Below are positions 54,993 to 64,000 of a stretch of 64,000 nt of DNA, piece by piece. A program made the position numbers and the translations under genes. The notes under the pieces were generated by a model. It was given only the letters and a program-made list of their open reading frames with translations, had not been told where the DNA came from and did no database searches. The stretch comes from Agarivorans albus (lineage in GTDB: Bacteria; Pseudomonadota; Gammaproteobacteria; Enterobacterales; Celerinatantimonadaceae), in contig NZ_AP023032.1 in NCBI RefSeq assembly GCF_019670105.1, positions 871,501-935,500 of the forward strand, in the 5' to 3' direction. The stretch's first letter is position 1. Every line of letters begins with the position of its first letter.

Positions 54993-55290
54993 GATTCGGC
55001 CTTACTCATCCTTTGGTAACAAGTATAAAAAGGCCAGTCTTTAGTTAGGTAAAGCTAGGGTAAAGAAGTGTAAAGTAAAGAGTGTGTAGTGACTAAAGCT
55101 TGTTTCAAGTGCTGAATGCCGCTTTCACAGTCAATATTATACAAATAACTTTATGGATAATTATGTTTATAAACCAATAGCTTGTTTTACATTCTCGCGT
55201 CAAGTTAGTTTACATTTTCAATCAACTCATATAGCTGTGTTTCACTACTCTACTGATTTAATTGTCATTTTTGTTCTGGTGCATATCCTG

Positions 55291-55314
55291 CATATTGTCA
55301 TTAATGTCAATATG
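55291..55314. promoter_or_regulatory. Near-perfect 24-base palindrome upstream of a PEP-CTERM gene
   Basis: CATATTGTCATT joined to AATGTCAATATG: 22 of 24 bases are symmetric, with mismatch only at the T positions beside the CATTAATG core. It ends 53 bases before the ATG at 55368, a normal operator distance. Confidence 0.65.
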
Positions 55315-55367
55315 TAGATCTTATAACCATTACTGATCAAAACTTATAGAAAGGAACAGAAAGAAAA

Positions 55368-55937
55368 ATGAATTTAATGAATGCTGCTTCAGTTGTTTTA
55401 ATCATATTTTTTAGCGGTTTTGCTAATGCTGGGTTGATAACGTTTGAAGATAATGAGAGGTTTTCTGATTTTGGATTTAGCACTATCAATGTAATTGACT
55501 TATTTGCTAACCCATATCCTACGTCCAATGCGGGATATAACACAGTTCTCCAATCGGGTGATTATGTAGCATTTGGGCAAGCGAATACCGCCACTGATAT
55601 ATGGATGACAGATAACAGTCTTTGGAGTTTTGATAGTGCATTTTTTGCCGCTGCTTGGGAGAGTGCCAAAACCGTTACTATGCAAGGTTTAGATGTGAGC
55701 GGAAATGTTATTCAATCGGAGGTATACAGCGTTAGTCAAAGCACGGCCTCTTTTCTTACGCCTAATTTTATGAACATACACAAACTACGATTTATCCATA
55801 CTGACCACCAATTAACATGGGATAACTTTCAATTCAGCCAAGCCAAGCATGAAGTTCCAGAGCCTTCTACGCTTGTGATTTTTGTGTTAAGTATGATTGT
55901 TTTGTTATTACGTCGATTCAAGAGACAACAAGTTTAA
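55368..55937 (+). CDS. PEP-CTERM sorting domain protein
   Basis: A 189-residue exported protein with a signal peptide (AASVVLIIFFSGFANA) and a perfect C-terminal signal VPEPSTLVIFVLSMIVLLLRR plus basic residues. The mature chain (LITFEDNERFSDFGFSTI, then GLDVSGNVIQSEVY) resembles carbohydrate-binding-like beta-sandwich PEP-CTERM proteins. AGAAAGGA precedes an ATG run. A 24-base palindrome upstream suggests dedicated regulation. Confidence 0.88.
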   Translation: MNLMNAASVVLIIFFSGFANAGLITFEDNERFSDFGFSTINVIDLFANPYPTSNAGYNTVLQSGDYVAFGQANTATDIWMTDNSLWSFDSAFFAAAWESAKTVTMQGLDVSGNVIQSEVYSVSQSTASFLTPNFMNIHKLRFIHTDHQLTWDNFQFSQAKHEVPEPSTLVIFVLSMIVLLLRRFKRQQV

Positions 55938-55967
55938 TTTAATTTTTGAAAAGTTCTAATTGTGCAC

Positions 55968-55988
55968 GGGAAGCCTTAAGAGCTTCCC
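55968..55988 (+). terminator. Terminator-like hairpin between convergent genes
   Basis: GGGAAGC and GCTTCCC flank CTTAAGA and are followed by CCCTTCTTTTG, a weak T run, after the PEP-CTERM gene. Confidence 0.6.
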
Positions 55989-56004
55989 CCCTTCTTTTGT
56001 GGAT

Positions 56005-57003
56005 TTAAAACCCTTCCAACACAATTTTTCCTTTAGCTTTTTGCGACTCGATAAAGGCGTGAGCTTGTTTGAGGTTGTCGGCATTTATTTGGCCAAAGTG
56101 TTCACCTAAGGTACTTTTTATCTTCCCTTTATCAATGAGAGTGGCCACTTCGCTGAGTAACTCATGCTGTTTAATCATGTCCTCGGTTTGGAACATTGAG
56201 CGGGTGTACATAAACTCCCAGTGTAACGAGATACTTTTTAGCTTCAGTAGTTTTACATCTAACTCAGCTGGGTCATCAATTAACCCAAACTTTCCTTGTG
56301 GCTTAATAACCTTAACAATCTCGGCCATATGTTCGTCGGTATTGTTTAAGCTCACTACGTAGTCGATGTTGTTTTGCTCGGCTAACTCTTCACTTAAAGG
56401 AGTGCGGTGATTAATAATTTGGTCGGCCCCCAATTCTTTTAACCAAGCCTGGGTTTCAGGGCGAGAGGCAGTGGCAATAACCTTAAGATTGGTGAGCTGT
56501 TTAACCAGCTGAACCATTATCGAGCCTACGCCGCCAGCGGCACCAATGATTAAAATAGACTTTGGCTCAGTTTTGCTCACTTGCAAGCGGTCGAATAGCA
56601 TTTCCCACGCGGTTAGTGCAGTGAGAGGCAAGGCGGCCGCATTTGCTGCTGGAATGCTAGTTGGCGCTAAGCTAACTATGCGCTCATCTACCAGTTGGTA
56701 TTCTGCATTGCTGCCAGCGCGAGTTAAGTCACCGGCATACCAGACTTTGTCACCTACCTTGAAAAGCTGGGCTTGGTCGCCAACTTGCTCCACAGTGCCT
56801 ACTGCATCCCAACCGATTACTTTCCATTGGCCTTGTTCGGCGGAGACATTGGCGCGAATTTTAGTATCAACAGGGTTTACAGAGATGGCTTCAACTTTTA
56901 TTAATAAGTCTTTAGCACTGGCGTTAGGCTTTGGCAGCTCAATATCTTGCAGTGATAAGTCTTCACTAATTGCTAGTGCTTGTTGGTAGGCTACAGCTTT
57001 CAT
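56005..57003 (-). CDS. MDR-family zinc-type alcohol dehydrogenase/quinone oxidoreductase
   Basis: A 332-residue NAD(P)H-dependent reductase. Start is ATG 57003 with GGAG just upstream; a further ATG four codons earlier overlaps that ribosome site. The GroES-like domain contains ISVNPVDTKIRAN and GWDAVGTVEQVG; the Rossmann part is ILIIGAAGGVGSIMVQLVKQL. Zinc-ligand cysteines are absent, as in the quinone-reductase branch. It is a single gene; substrate unknown. Confidence 0.86.
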   Translation of the reverse strand: MKAVAYQQALAISEDLSLQDIELPKPNASAKDLLIKVEAISVNPVDTKIRANVSAEQGQWKVIGWDAVGTVEQVGDQAQLFKVGDKVWYAGDLTRAGSNAEYQLVDERIVSLAPTSIPAANAAALPLTALTAWEMLFDRLQVSKTEPKSILIIGAAGGVGSIMVQLVKQLTNLKVIATASRPETQAWLKELGADQIINHRTPLSEELAEQNNIDYVVSLNNTDEHMAEIVKVIKPQGKFGLIDDPAELDVKLLKLKSISLHWEFMYTRSMFQTEDMIKQHELLSEVATLIDKGKIKSTLGEHFGQINADNLKQAHAFIESQKAKGKIVLEGF

Positions 57004-57134
57004 TGGTGGCTCCATTAGGGCGAAAATCCAGATAACTCAGTGTAGTAGAGTTTAGCTATAGGAAAAACACAGCTGCGATTAAATCACTTTCAATTTATTT
57101 TTGATAATCAGTGAGAAGTGCGTAGTTGCTCTGG

Positions 57135-58412
57135 CTAAATAGCACTAAAGAAATAACGGGCAGCTAACTGGAATAGTTGTTCGTTGGTGTCTGCTTCTAG
57201 CCCGTGCAAGGCGCGCTGTGGCCGTTGGCTGTTTAGCCATTGGTATTCGCCACCTATAAACCAGTTTTTGTTTAACCTATATTGGTAGGCGAAGGTAAGG
57301 CCTTTACCGCGCTCGTTATTGTCATCCAAGGGAGTGTTGTCGCGGTCGATGTTTTCAAAGGCTTCTACCCGCAGGCTCACTCGGTGCTTCTTTTTAAAGT
57401 TGTGGGTGAGCATGGCAAAACCATTGGCAAAGTCCATCTTTACAGCATCTTGGCGATCGAGCGATTGCATCAAGGTTGAGCCGTTCATGTATTGCCACAA
57501 TAGTTGCCACTGCTTGTTTATCCGCCATTTTCCACCTAAGTGAGCAAAGCGGGTTCGCCACGCGTAGTCGCCACCATCAATTAAGTAAGGTTTAGCCAGG
57601 TTATCGTAGTATCCCACTCTAAACAGGCCATGGCGTCTTATGCTCCAGTCCAAGTTAGTATGAAAGCCGGGGCGATGATCTATTTCTTTAAATGGGTTTG
57701 AACGGCGGGTTTGATCGGCTAATGCGGGTTGCAACGGTTCGGGGAACGGGCGAGTTTCCCCCCATAAAGTTTGTCTCGAGCTACTGGTCCAGCCGTGCCA
57801 AGCTAATAAGGCCCCTGCTGGGTCGTTGGCCACAAACAGCGTGCCGCTTAGTGACAAGTTGTGTTGGGAGTTAGAGAATTTACCTAAGCGCTCTAGTTTG
57901 GCCTCGATGCCGGTGGTGCGAATTTCTTCTCCAACCCAAGTGTTAAGTGTGGAGGCGTTTAACGTATAAGGCGTGGCCCAGGCGGTGGCGGTGTTTTCTA
58001 AGGAAATACTCGGATACATAATGCCCGCTCGGCCCGACCAGCGAAGGCCACTCTCTGAGGGGAGACCTTTATAACTAAAAAAAGCCTCAGTAAAACCTAG
58101 CGCACTATCTTCTTGATCGAGCCAGCTATTTAAAACCAGTTTGCCAGAGAAGCCGTTATCCCAGTGAGCGCTTAAATCTAAGCCTGCTTGAGCAATAGAA
58201 AGTTGGCTTCCATCAGAGTAGCCAAATTTGCCGTAGCCACCTTTTACATAGCTGTCGCTGCTATCTACATGGCTAGCGCGTAAATCGAGGACCCCTCTTG
58301 CGCTATATTCCGCAGCCTTGGTGGGGTTTAGCGTAGCTGTTAGCATCAAACAGATGCTGAAAATAATTCCCTTATTCGGCAAACTCGATGCTCTCCTGAG
58401 CGAGTAATTCAT
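57135..58412 (-). CDS. Outer-membrane beta-barrel protein of unknown function
   Basis: A predicted outer-membrane porin-like protein of about 425 residues. The signal peptide is IIFSICLMLTATLNPTKA. Alternating strand patterns with aromatic girdles run to the end (LAARYFFSAI). I place the start at ATG 58412, inside the 3' end of the EAL gene; TTG 58382, ten bases after AGGAG, is an equally good alternative. The overlap shows translational coupling with the c-di-GMP gene. No family is recognised. Confidence 0.72.
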   Translation of the reverse strand: MNYSLRRASSLPNKGIIFSICLMLTATLNPTKAAEYSARGVLDLRASHVDSSDSYVKGGYGKFGYSDGSQLSIAQAGLDLSAHWDNGFSGKLVLNSWLDQEDSALGFTEAFFSYKGLPSESGLRWSGRAGIMYPSISLENTATAWATPYTLNASTLNTWVGEEIRTTGIEAKLERLGKFSNSQHNLSLSGTLFVANDPAGALLAWHGWTSSSRQTLWGETRPFPEPLQPALADQTRRSNPFKEIDHRPGFHTNLDWSIRRHGLFRVGYYDNLAKPYLIDGGDYAWRTRFAHLGGKWRINKQWQLLWQYMNGSTLMQSLDRQDAVKMDFANGFAMLTHNFKKKHRVSLRVEAFENIDRDNTPLDDNNERGKGLTFAYQYRLNKNWFIGGEYQWLNSQRPQRALHGLEADTNEQLFQLAARYFFSAI

Positions 58413-60690
58413 ACAATTCTTTAGCGGGTTTTGGGCGACTAATAAAGTAGCCTTGAGCCAAATTGCACTTGGCTTTTTCCAGCCAACGCAAGCTCTCGAT
58501 ATCTTCAATACCCTCTGCTACTACACTTAAGCCCATGTTGTGCGCCAGCTCAATGGTCGACTTCACAATAATGGCATCGTCGGCATCAATGGCGAGCTTT
58601 TGTACAAAAGACTTATCAATTTTGAGCTCATGCACCGGTAGGCGTTTTAACTGAGCAAGGGACGAGTAACCAGTGCCGTAGTCATCAATAGACAATTTAA
58701 AGCCACGTTTTTTAAAGCGAGCCAGCAAGGCTATCGCCGTTTCAGGGTCGTCAACTAACGCGCTTTCTGTGACTTCTAAAGTGAAGGATTCTGCTGCTAG
58801 TTGCTTGTTTTCGATATTCTGGCAAATGAAGCTATAAAAGCTATCGTCTTTTAGGTTTTCGCCAGAGATATTGATCGCGATGTTGACGTCGACGCCTTTA
58901 ACTTTCCAAGCCAGGCTTTGTGATAAGGCTTCTAAAAATACCCAGCGAGTGAGCGGGTTAATTTGACCAGTATGTTCGGCAATTTCGATAAATGCATCGG
59001 GTGGAACCATGCCTAACTCTGGGTGTTGCCAACGTACTAAAGCTTCTACATGGGTGATTCTGTTAGCGGCAAAGCTAAACTTTGGCTGGTAGTGCAGGGT
59101 GAGCTGGTTATTTTGAATGGCCTTTTTAAGATCGTTAATTAGGCTTAAACGTTCAACAGTATTGGTATCGGCACTTGGGTCGTAGATGTAACAATGGCTG
59201 CGTGCTTCTCGACAGTGATTTAAGGCCGCATCTGCTTTTTGCAGTAACTCTTGCGGATTTTGACCATGCTCTGGAAATAAGGCTACACCTACATGCGTTT
59301 GCAGCTGTAGATGCATATCTTGAAAATTACAGCCTTCGTGCATTTGCATACTAATAAGCTGCAAATGTTGTTGTACGTTGTCTCGGGTTACATTTGGCAG
59401 CAATACAATAAATTCATCGGCACCAATGTGACACAGGTAGTGTTCGCTTTTTAGTGTGCTTAGGCGTTTGCCGGCTTCTTTAATTAGCTGGTCGCCAGCT
59501 TGGTGGCCTAAGGTATCGTTTACTTGTTTTAGACGACAAATGTTTAAGTGGAACATCGCAAAGGGCTGTTTGCTGTCTGCTGTAAGTTGAGTAAGTTTAT
59601 TGGCCAGCCAGTTGCGATTGGGTAACTCGGTAAGAGGATCGTGGTTTAAACGGTGGTTAATGGCTTGTTCACGACTGAGCACCTGTTCTTGCATGTTGTT
59701 AAATTCGCTGGCTAGTTGGCCAAGCTCGGTTCTGTCGTTAATCGATACCGGCGTTTGATAGTCACCAGCGGCTAGCCGCTTAGCTTGTTTCACCAGCAGC
59801 TTAATTGGCCGGGTAATGTCATCAGCAATTAGGTAAGCCGCTATCATCGAACAGAACAGTGTGAGTGCCGTGAGCAGTAAAATTTGCACCCAACTTTGCT
59901 GAATCACTGCCACTAGGTTGTCTCTAGAGCTATGCAGCACGACATAAAAAGCGCCTTCACCCGCTACGCTAAATTGTTGGTGCAGAGCAATTACATCACT
60001 GTTGGTTTGGCTTAGTAAGGCTTTAGCGCTAGCAACATTGGCATCGGGATTACTTGAGCCCAACAAAGACCATGTTTGCTGTTGCTCTAGGATAAAGTCT
60101 GTTTGCAAGCCGGTTTGGCTTAAAAAGCTTTCTGCCAAGGAGGGGCCAATTTCGTAACCAAAACCGACCCAACCAATAATCGCTGGACCACTTTTTATCG
60201 CTGAAAGGTGCAGTTGGTAAAGTTGGTTGCCAATAGCGTAGTAGGGAGGTAGTTGGTTTTGTTGTAAGGCTGGCATAAAGGCAAAAGTTTGGCCTTGTTG
60301 TTCACCTCTTACTACTTTGGGGTTTTGATTTCCTTGTTGGCTATTTACTAATTGCAGCTCAATCATGCCTGAAGGCGTAACTACCATGGAGAGGTCTGCA
60401 TTTATGCGCTTACCATGATTGTGCAGGGCAATCGCAACACTGCGTTTGTCTTCACCAAATACACTTTTTAATCCGTAATCGTTGGTGACGGTTTCGGCAA
60501 AGCTGCTTAAGTAAAATCCTCGGCGATTAAACTCACTTTGAAATAGAGCGTTAGCTTTGCTTAGCTGCGAGTCGATGGCTAATTTTTCTTTCAGCCTTAA
60601 GGAGTCGTAGGTAGACCAAAATGAGATCGCTTGAAGCAGTAACAATAGCGATACTATCAGCAGTAGTATTTTGGTCTTTATGCTTTTCAT
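58372..60690 (-). CDS. HAMP-GGDEF-EAL c-di-GMP protein with degenerate GGDEF
   Basis: A 772-residue inner-membrane signalling protein; start ATG 60690 follows AGGAG by five bases. Two membrane segments (about 7-25 and 265-290) frame a periplasmic sensor, then HAMP (TRPIKLLVKQAKRLAAGDY), GGDEF and EAL domains. The GGDEF site reads GADEF (423-427). The EAL domain is intact: E549-A550-L551 in HVEALVRWQHP, then DDYGTGYSSL and VVAEGIED. It is therefore most likely a phosphodiesterase. It sits between a cupredoxin-like protein and an outer-membrane protein, both coupled to it. Confidence 0.9.
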   Translation of the reverse strand: MKSIKTKILLLIVSLLLLLQAISFWSTYDSLRLKEKLAIDSQLSKANALFQSEFNRRGFYLSSFAETVTNDYGLKSVFGEDKRSVAIALHNHGKRINADLSMVVTPSGMIELQLVNSQQGNQNPKVVRGEQQGQTFAFMPALQQNQLPPYYAIGNQLYQLHLSAIKSGPAIIGWVGFGYEIGPSLAESFLSQTGLQTDFILEQQQTWSLLGSSNPDANVASAKALLSQTNSDVIALHQQFSVAGEGAFYVVLHSSRDNLVAVIQQSWVQILLLTALTLFCSMIAAYLIADDITRPIKLLVKQAKRLAAGDYQTPVSINDRTELGQLASEFNNMQEQVLSREQAINHRLNHDPLTELPNRNWLANKLTQLTADSKQPFAMFHLNICRLKQVNDTLGHQAGDQLIKEAGKRLSTLKSEHYLCHIGADEFIVLLPNVTRDNVQQHLQLISMQMHEGCNFQDMHLQLQTHVGVALFPEHGQNPQELLQKADAALNHCREARSHCYIYDPSADTNTVERLSLINDLKKAIQNNQLTLHYQPKFSFAANRITHVEALVRWQHPELGMVPPDAFIEIAEHTGQINPLTRWVFLEALSQSLAWKVKGVDVNIAINISGENLKDDSFYSFICQNIENKQLAAESFTLEVTESALVDDPETAIALLARFKKRGFKLSIDDYGTGYSSLAQLKRLPVHELKIDKSFVQKLAIDADDAIIVKSTIELAHNMGLSVVAEGIEDIESLRWLEKAKCNLAQGYFISRPKPAKELYELLAQESIEFAE

Positions 60691-60705
60691 CGGCGCTCCT
60701 GCCAA

Positions 60706-61365
60706 TTAGTACTCTGAGAGAAAATCAAAATCATCCGGATTTTGCTGTTCTAGTTCTTCATCTTCTAAAGCGTTGGGCAAGCTAAGTGCTAGTTTACCAT
60801 CGTTATTAACGTTTAGCTTTTGGCTAAGTTGCTGGTTAGCTGTTTTAAGCTCTGGATGCCAAACCACCAGTTGGTAGTCTCCCGCTGGCACAGCAGTAAA
60901 TTTAACCATTCCTTGGGCATCGGTTTTGTTAAACAAAGGGGTATCAACCAATAATAAATATGCGCCCATCCAATCATGAATATTACAGCCCATGGGTACC
61001 ACGCCGCTGTGGTCGAAGTCATGTTTGCTGTGGGTCTCTCCCGACTTGATTTGAAATGAAAACTTATTATCACCGGCAGCCGAATATATGTGGTGAGTAA
61101 TGTTGTCGTCATTATTAAAATCGACTTGGTTGCCACGTTGCGCAACGCTGATATAGGGAACAAAGGCTTTATCTCGTTGGCCAATAACCACCGTTTGCTG
61201 GTTTATCTGCTTGAGTTGATGGCCTTGTGGCTCGAGGTAAACCACCACATTGGCGGCGGGGCTGCCATCGGGTTGGCTGAGACTTAGCTGATAGCTAAAA
61301 CTTGAATTGGCAAGGCTCGAAAAGCTGAGAATTATTAGAGTTAGGCTGGTGACTATGTTTCTCAT
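60706..61365 (-). CDS. Periplasmic cupredoxin-like protein (methylamine-utilisation-like)
   Basis: A 219-residue exported protein from ATG 61365. A signal peptide (LTLIILSFSSLANS) is followed by a beta-rich domain with a copper-site-like arrangement of residues: NITHHIYSAAGD, then THSKHDFDHSG, then VVPMGCNIHDWMGAYLLLVD. A short carboxypeptidase-regulatory-like region (GMVKFTAVPAGDYQLVVWHPE) and an acidic tail end it. It is 15 bases before the EAL gene and may feed a copper or redox signal to that sensor; this is inference. Confidence 0.78.
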   Translation of the reverse strand: MRNIVTSLTLIILSFSSLANSSFSYQLSLSQPDGSPAANVVVYLEPQGHQLKQINQQTVVIGQRDKAFVPYISVAQRGNQVDFNNDDNITHHIYSAAGDNKFSFQIKSGETHSKHDFDHSGVVPMGCNIHDWMGAYLLLVDTPLFNKTDAQGMVKFTAVPAGDYQLVVWHPELKTANQQLSQKLNVNNDGKLALSLPNALEDEELEQQNPDDFDFLSEY

Positions 61366-61550
61366 CGGCATCCTTTCGCCACATTACTGGTGGCTGATGA
61401 AATCTGTTGGTGGTTTGGTTCTAGTATTTAGACCTTAGCACTTAGTCAAATATTACAGCCTATTTGGCTTGGGTATAACTGAGTTTTTTAAGTGTAAGCA
61501 CTTGGTAGTTAATTGAGGAGCAGAAATTGCGCTAAATGCGGCATAGATAG

Positions 61551-61581
61551 AAAAAGCCTAAAGCAAATGAGTACCTTAGGC
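61551..61581 (-). terminator. Terminator of the 61593 gene
   Basis: On the minus strand GCCTAAG pairs with CTTTAGGC (one bulge) and is followed by TTTTTCT. Confidence 0.65.
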
Positions 61582-61592
61582 AGGCTGTTAGC

Positions 61593-62000
61593 TTAATCGT
61601 TGTTGCTTAATGCATGTAAGGCTGCGGCCCGGCGAGTTTCATGTTCATTCATAAAGTAGCAGCGGTGGGTATAAGCAGAGGTTAGGGCTTTATGCTTATC
61701 TAGGTCTGGATAACGTTGGTCGTAACGCTCACTAAAGTTTAAGTATTGGCGATGGTTTAACTGCCTTACAGAGTTAGCTAGCTCGCTAGGTACCTGATAT
61801 TCAGCGATGAGTGCTTGGTAATCTTGTTGGTGTACCGCTACCCGCGCATGGTTTTTTAAGTGTTTTGCGGCTGCCATGCATGCTGCCGCTTCGTTAAGTT
61901 CAAACATCATTTCTGCAGCTTGAGGTGGTAGCTCTTTGGCTTGGACGGTAAGTGCTAGGCCCGCGCTAAAAGCGACTAAAAGTAATTGGCGAAAGGTCAT
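61593..62000 (-). CDS. Small exported protein of unknown function
   Basis: A 135-residue protein from ATG 62000, which follows AAGG by eight bases; the open frame begins six codons earlier. The signal peptide is LLLVAFSAGLALTVQA. The mature chain is helical and His/Tyr-rich, with two cysteines (AAACMAAAKH and HRCYFMNE) that could form a disulfide. Not recognised. It is a single gene, divergent from a metallophosphoesterase lipoprotein. Confidence 0.72.
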   Translation of the reverse strand: MTFRQLLLVAFSAGLALTVQAKELPPQAAEMMFELNEAAACMAAAKHLKNHARVAVHQQDYQALIAEYQVPSELANSVRQLNHRQYLNFSERYDQRYPDLDKHKALTSAYTHRCYFMNEHETRRAAALHALSNND

Positions 62001-62196
62001 GTAATTAGCCTTGAACAAGAGGTTTTAATAAGAATAAGGCAGCGTTATAGAGGTCAATTATTAAATAAATATTACGGTTAGTACTTAATTTTAGTAATTG
62101 CTTTAATTAATAAAAATGAAATCTTAGTGTCATATTTTGAATTCAGCATCCTCAGCCAAATCAACTAGATAACTGGCGAAATGGAGATATTACCTA

Positions 62197-64000
62197 ATGC
62201 CGACTTCAACTAAATCAGTGTTTCGCGCTACTTTGTGCGCTGCGACAGTGAGCGCACTACTTAGTGCTTGTAACAGTGATAGCAATAATGACCAAGATAC
62301 TTCAAGCCCAATTGTACCGGCATCGCTGTCTATTGGTCTGTTACCTGATACCCAAGGAAATGGTTGGGAAGTAGCGCAACACCCCATGGAAGCAGTGTTG
62401 GCTAAGCACCAAGCACATGGCGTTGATTTGGTTATTCCGGTAGGTGATTTAACCAATCACGGTTCAACCAAAGAATGGGCAGAGTGGCGAGAGGTTGCTG
62501 AGAAGTACCGTGAAGCGGGCATGGAGTTTTTGCCAGTAATGGGCAACCACGAAACCAGCTGGGCTTACACGGTAGAATGGATTGAAAACATGCGTCACTA
62601 CATTCCTGAAGACGCAGTTCACATGCCTAGTGCCGAGTGGCTTAACTATTACATTATTCGTGAAAACGTATTGGTGATTGGCCTTGCTTATTACAACCTA
62701 CCGATTGCCTTTGGTTGGATTAAAGATGTAGTTGCAGAACATGAAGGTAAGTTTGAACATGTGGTAATTGCCAGCCACGATGGTTTGATTGGCGCTAAGT
62801 ATGGGCAAACCCGTGAGCAAATTGTACAGGGCACTAAAGATGACAATCGCCTGTTTGATATTCATAAAGAGATCCGAGAGTTATTTGCCGAAAAAGATGT
62901 AATTTGGGTGCAAGGACACGAGCACATGTATCAGCGCTCGCAAGTGCATGCACGGGTATTAGGTTCTAATGATCCTGGTGGGCGCAATGCCGAACCGTTG
63001 GCATCTACCCCTAGTGGTGGTAATTACCGTATGCCATCTTATACCCAAATTGTTAGTGGCAATGCTTCTTACAAGGGTTATGAATACCGTTATGGCGAAC
63101 GCGAGCTGATTCAAGATGTGATTCAACATAAAATGGATAGCATGAGCAATGGCTCGGAGCATTACGATGCCAACGCCGCAATGTTACATTTTGATGGTTC
63201 TAGAGTCGATTACCGCGCTTATTCGGCGCCTCATACCATTAAGGCCAACAGTGATGGCCCTAAAGAATTGCTTGAGCCTAATTGGACCTTAATGGACAGC
63301 TTTAGCCGCAGCTCCAACCGTTGTGAATCATTGATCTATCCAAACTCGATACCCGATGATCAACGCCCAATTCTTAACCATATTGTTGAATACAAAACTG
63401 CTTCCTGTGTGGCCGATGACCAAAGTACGGCCAAGCTGTTAGGCGGCACAAACAATACCTTTAATCGGGTAGACACCACCGAACGAACCATGGGGTATAC
63501 GGCAGGCTTTAACCGCGCCGAAAGCATGAACGACATGATGCGTTTAAGCTACCAGTTCTTATTTACTAAGCATTCTTCTTGGGATGTAAATTTAAATGGT
63601 AATAACCGAGTAGTGCCTAATTACGATTCAATTCAACCTGATGAGTCTGGCGCAGAAACTGGCCATGTAGTGCTACCTGCCACCACCATCGACATGAAAA
63701 AGCACCTCACTTTGAGTTGGATGCCGAAAGAGGCCGCTACGGTTTCTGACGTGTTGCTAGTGAGTGGTACCCAAGTGCATGGTGGGGTTTATCAAAATGC
63801 CTACGGCGGTGAAGTTGATATTCGCACCATAGCTGGCCAGCCTGGCTCGCAACCCGATGGAACGGCTAAGCAACCGGTGGTCGATTTACCAAGTTATGCA
63901 ACTCAAGCTTGGGATGTAGAACAGATCATTGCTGATCCATATGGCATTGAGTTTACAACCGAGAATTTGGCACAGGCAGAGAACTTAAACCTTGCTTGGA
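62197..64000 (+). CDS. Metallophosphoesterase lipoprotein (3' end outside window)
   Basis: A surface or periplasmic calcineurin-like phosphoesterase, open to the window end (601 codons visible). GGAGAT precedes the ATG. A lipobox (LLSAC, Cys25) predicts a lipoprotein. Metal-binding motifs are SIGLLPDTQG, IPVGDLTNHG, PVMGNHETSW, IASHDG and QGHEHMYQR. The region after about residue 340 is a large extra domain without a recognised fold. It is one of three secreted phosphoesterases in the window; the substrate is unknown. Confidence 0.85.
   Translation, partial: MPTSTKSVFRATLCAATVSALLSACNSDSNNDQDTSSPIVPASLSIGLLPDTQGNGWEVAQHPMEAVLAKHQAHGVDLVIPVGDLTNHGSTKEWAEWREVAEKYREAGMEFLPVMGNHETSWAYTVEWIENMRHYIPEDAVHMPSAEWLNYYIIRENVLVIGLAYYNLPIAFGWIKDVVAEHEGKFEHVVIASHDGLIGAKYGQTREQIVQGTKDDNRLFDIHKEIRELFAEKDVIWVQGHEHMYQRSQVHARVLGSNDPGGRNAEPLASTPSGGNYRMPSYTQIVSGNASYKGYEYRYGERELIQDVIQHKMDSMSNGSEHYDANAAMLHFDGSRVDYRAYSAPHTIKANSDGPKELLEPNWTLMDSFSRSSNRCESLIYPNSIPDDQRPILNHIVEYKTASCVADDQSTAKLLGGTNNTFNRVDTTERTMGYTAGFNRAESMNDMMRLSYQFLFTKHSSWDVNLNGNNRVVPNYDSIQPDESGAETGHVVLPATTIDMKKHLTLSWMPKEAATVSDVLLVSGTQVHGGVYQNAYGGEVDIRTIAGQPGSQPDGTAKQPVVDLPSYATQAWDVEQIIADPYGIEFTTENLAQAENLNLAW

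Overview
The window reads as chromosome of a marine gammaproteobacterium, probably Alteromonadales and Agarivorans-like. This is inferred from protein content (glycine cleavage genes, Dgt, RhlE, a DASH cryptochrome, choline-to-betaine genes, PEP-CTERM exported proteins, a chitin/cellulose LPMO); no rRNA is present to confirm it. Coding density is high. I found no tRNA, rRNA, CRISPR array or intact insertion sequence.

Layout. 1-3791: end of gcvT, then gcvH and gcvP. 3824-7154: an AT-richer accessory patch of small exported proteins of unknown function, with three copies of one hairpin and a truncated, diverged duplicate of a gene tail. 7270-11986: dgt, a possible 46-residue membrane protein, rhlE, and a two-gene pair whose larger product has a glycine-zipper hairpin. 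12125-15983: betI-betB-betA behind a BetI-type palindrome. 16114-19238: dihydroxyacetone kinase and glycerol dehydrogenase behind two LacI-type operators. 19308-20762: arsR and an ACR3 arsenite permease. 20787-27930: a LysR regulator divergent from ygiD-yqjG, two PEP-CTERM proteins, yghU and an MFS transporter. 28353-29453: a DUF3179-like membrane protein.

29741-34116 is the most unusual block: an exported arginase-family hydrolase, a membrane-anchored parvulin and three HupE/UreJ-type (nickel-permease-like) proteins in one direction, ending in a 14-bp perfect hairpin. I read it as a periplasmic metal-dependent ureohydrolase with its own metal-supply and folding helpers.

34661-50911 is rich in secreted or surface hydrolases: a GH13 enzyme, a NadN-like nucleotidase, a CAP-domain lipoprotein, a phosphatase flanked by carbohydrate-binding-like modules, and an AA10 LPMO with CBM2. 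Among them lie a DASH cryptochrome, a Nudix hydrolase, a MerR/EamA pair with a textbook MerR promoter, a HAD hydrolase and an acetyltransferase. 51319-62000: a solute-binding protein with no canonical start codon, an ArsR-family repressor divergent from an ArsP-like permease with twin operators, an AraC-family remnant, a ferric-reductase-like protein, a fourth PEP-CTERM protein, an MDR oxidoreductase, and an operon of a cupredoxin-like protein, a HAMP-GGDEF-EAL protein and an outer-membrane barrel. The window ends inside a metallophosphoesterase lipoprotein gene.

Themes: metabolism of C1/glycine, betaine and glycerol; detoxification of arsenic and quinones; polymer and phosphate scavenging outside the cell; and several local regulators sitting beside clear palindromic operators.
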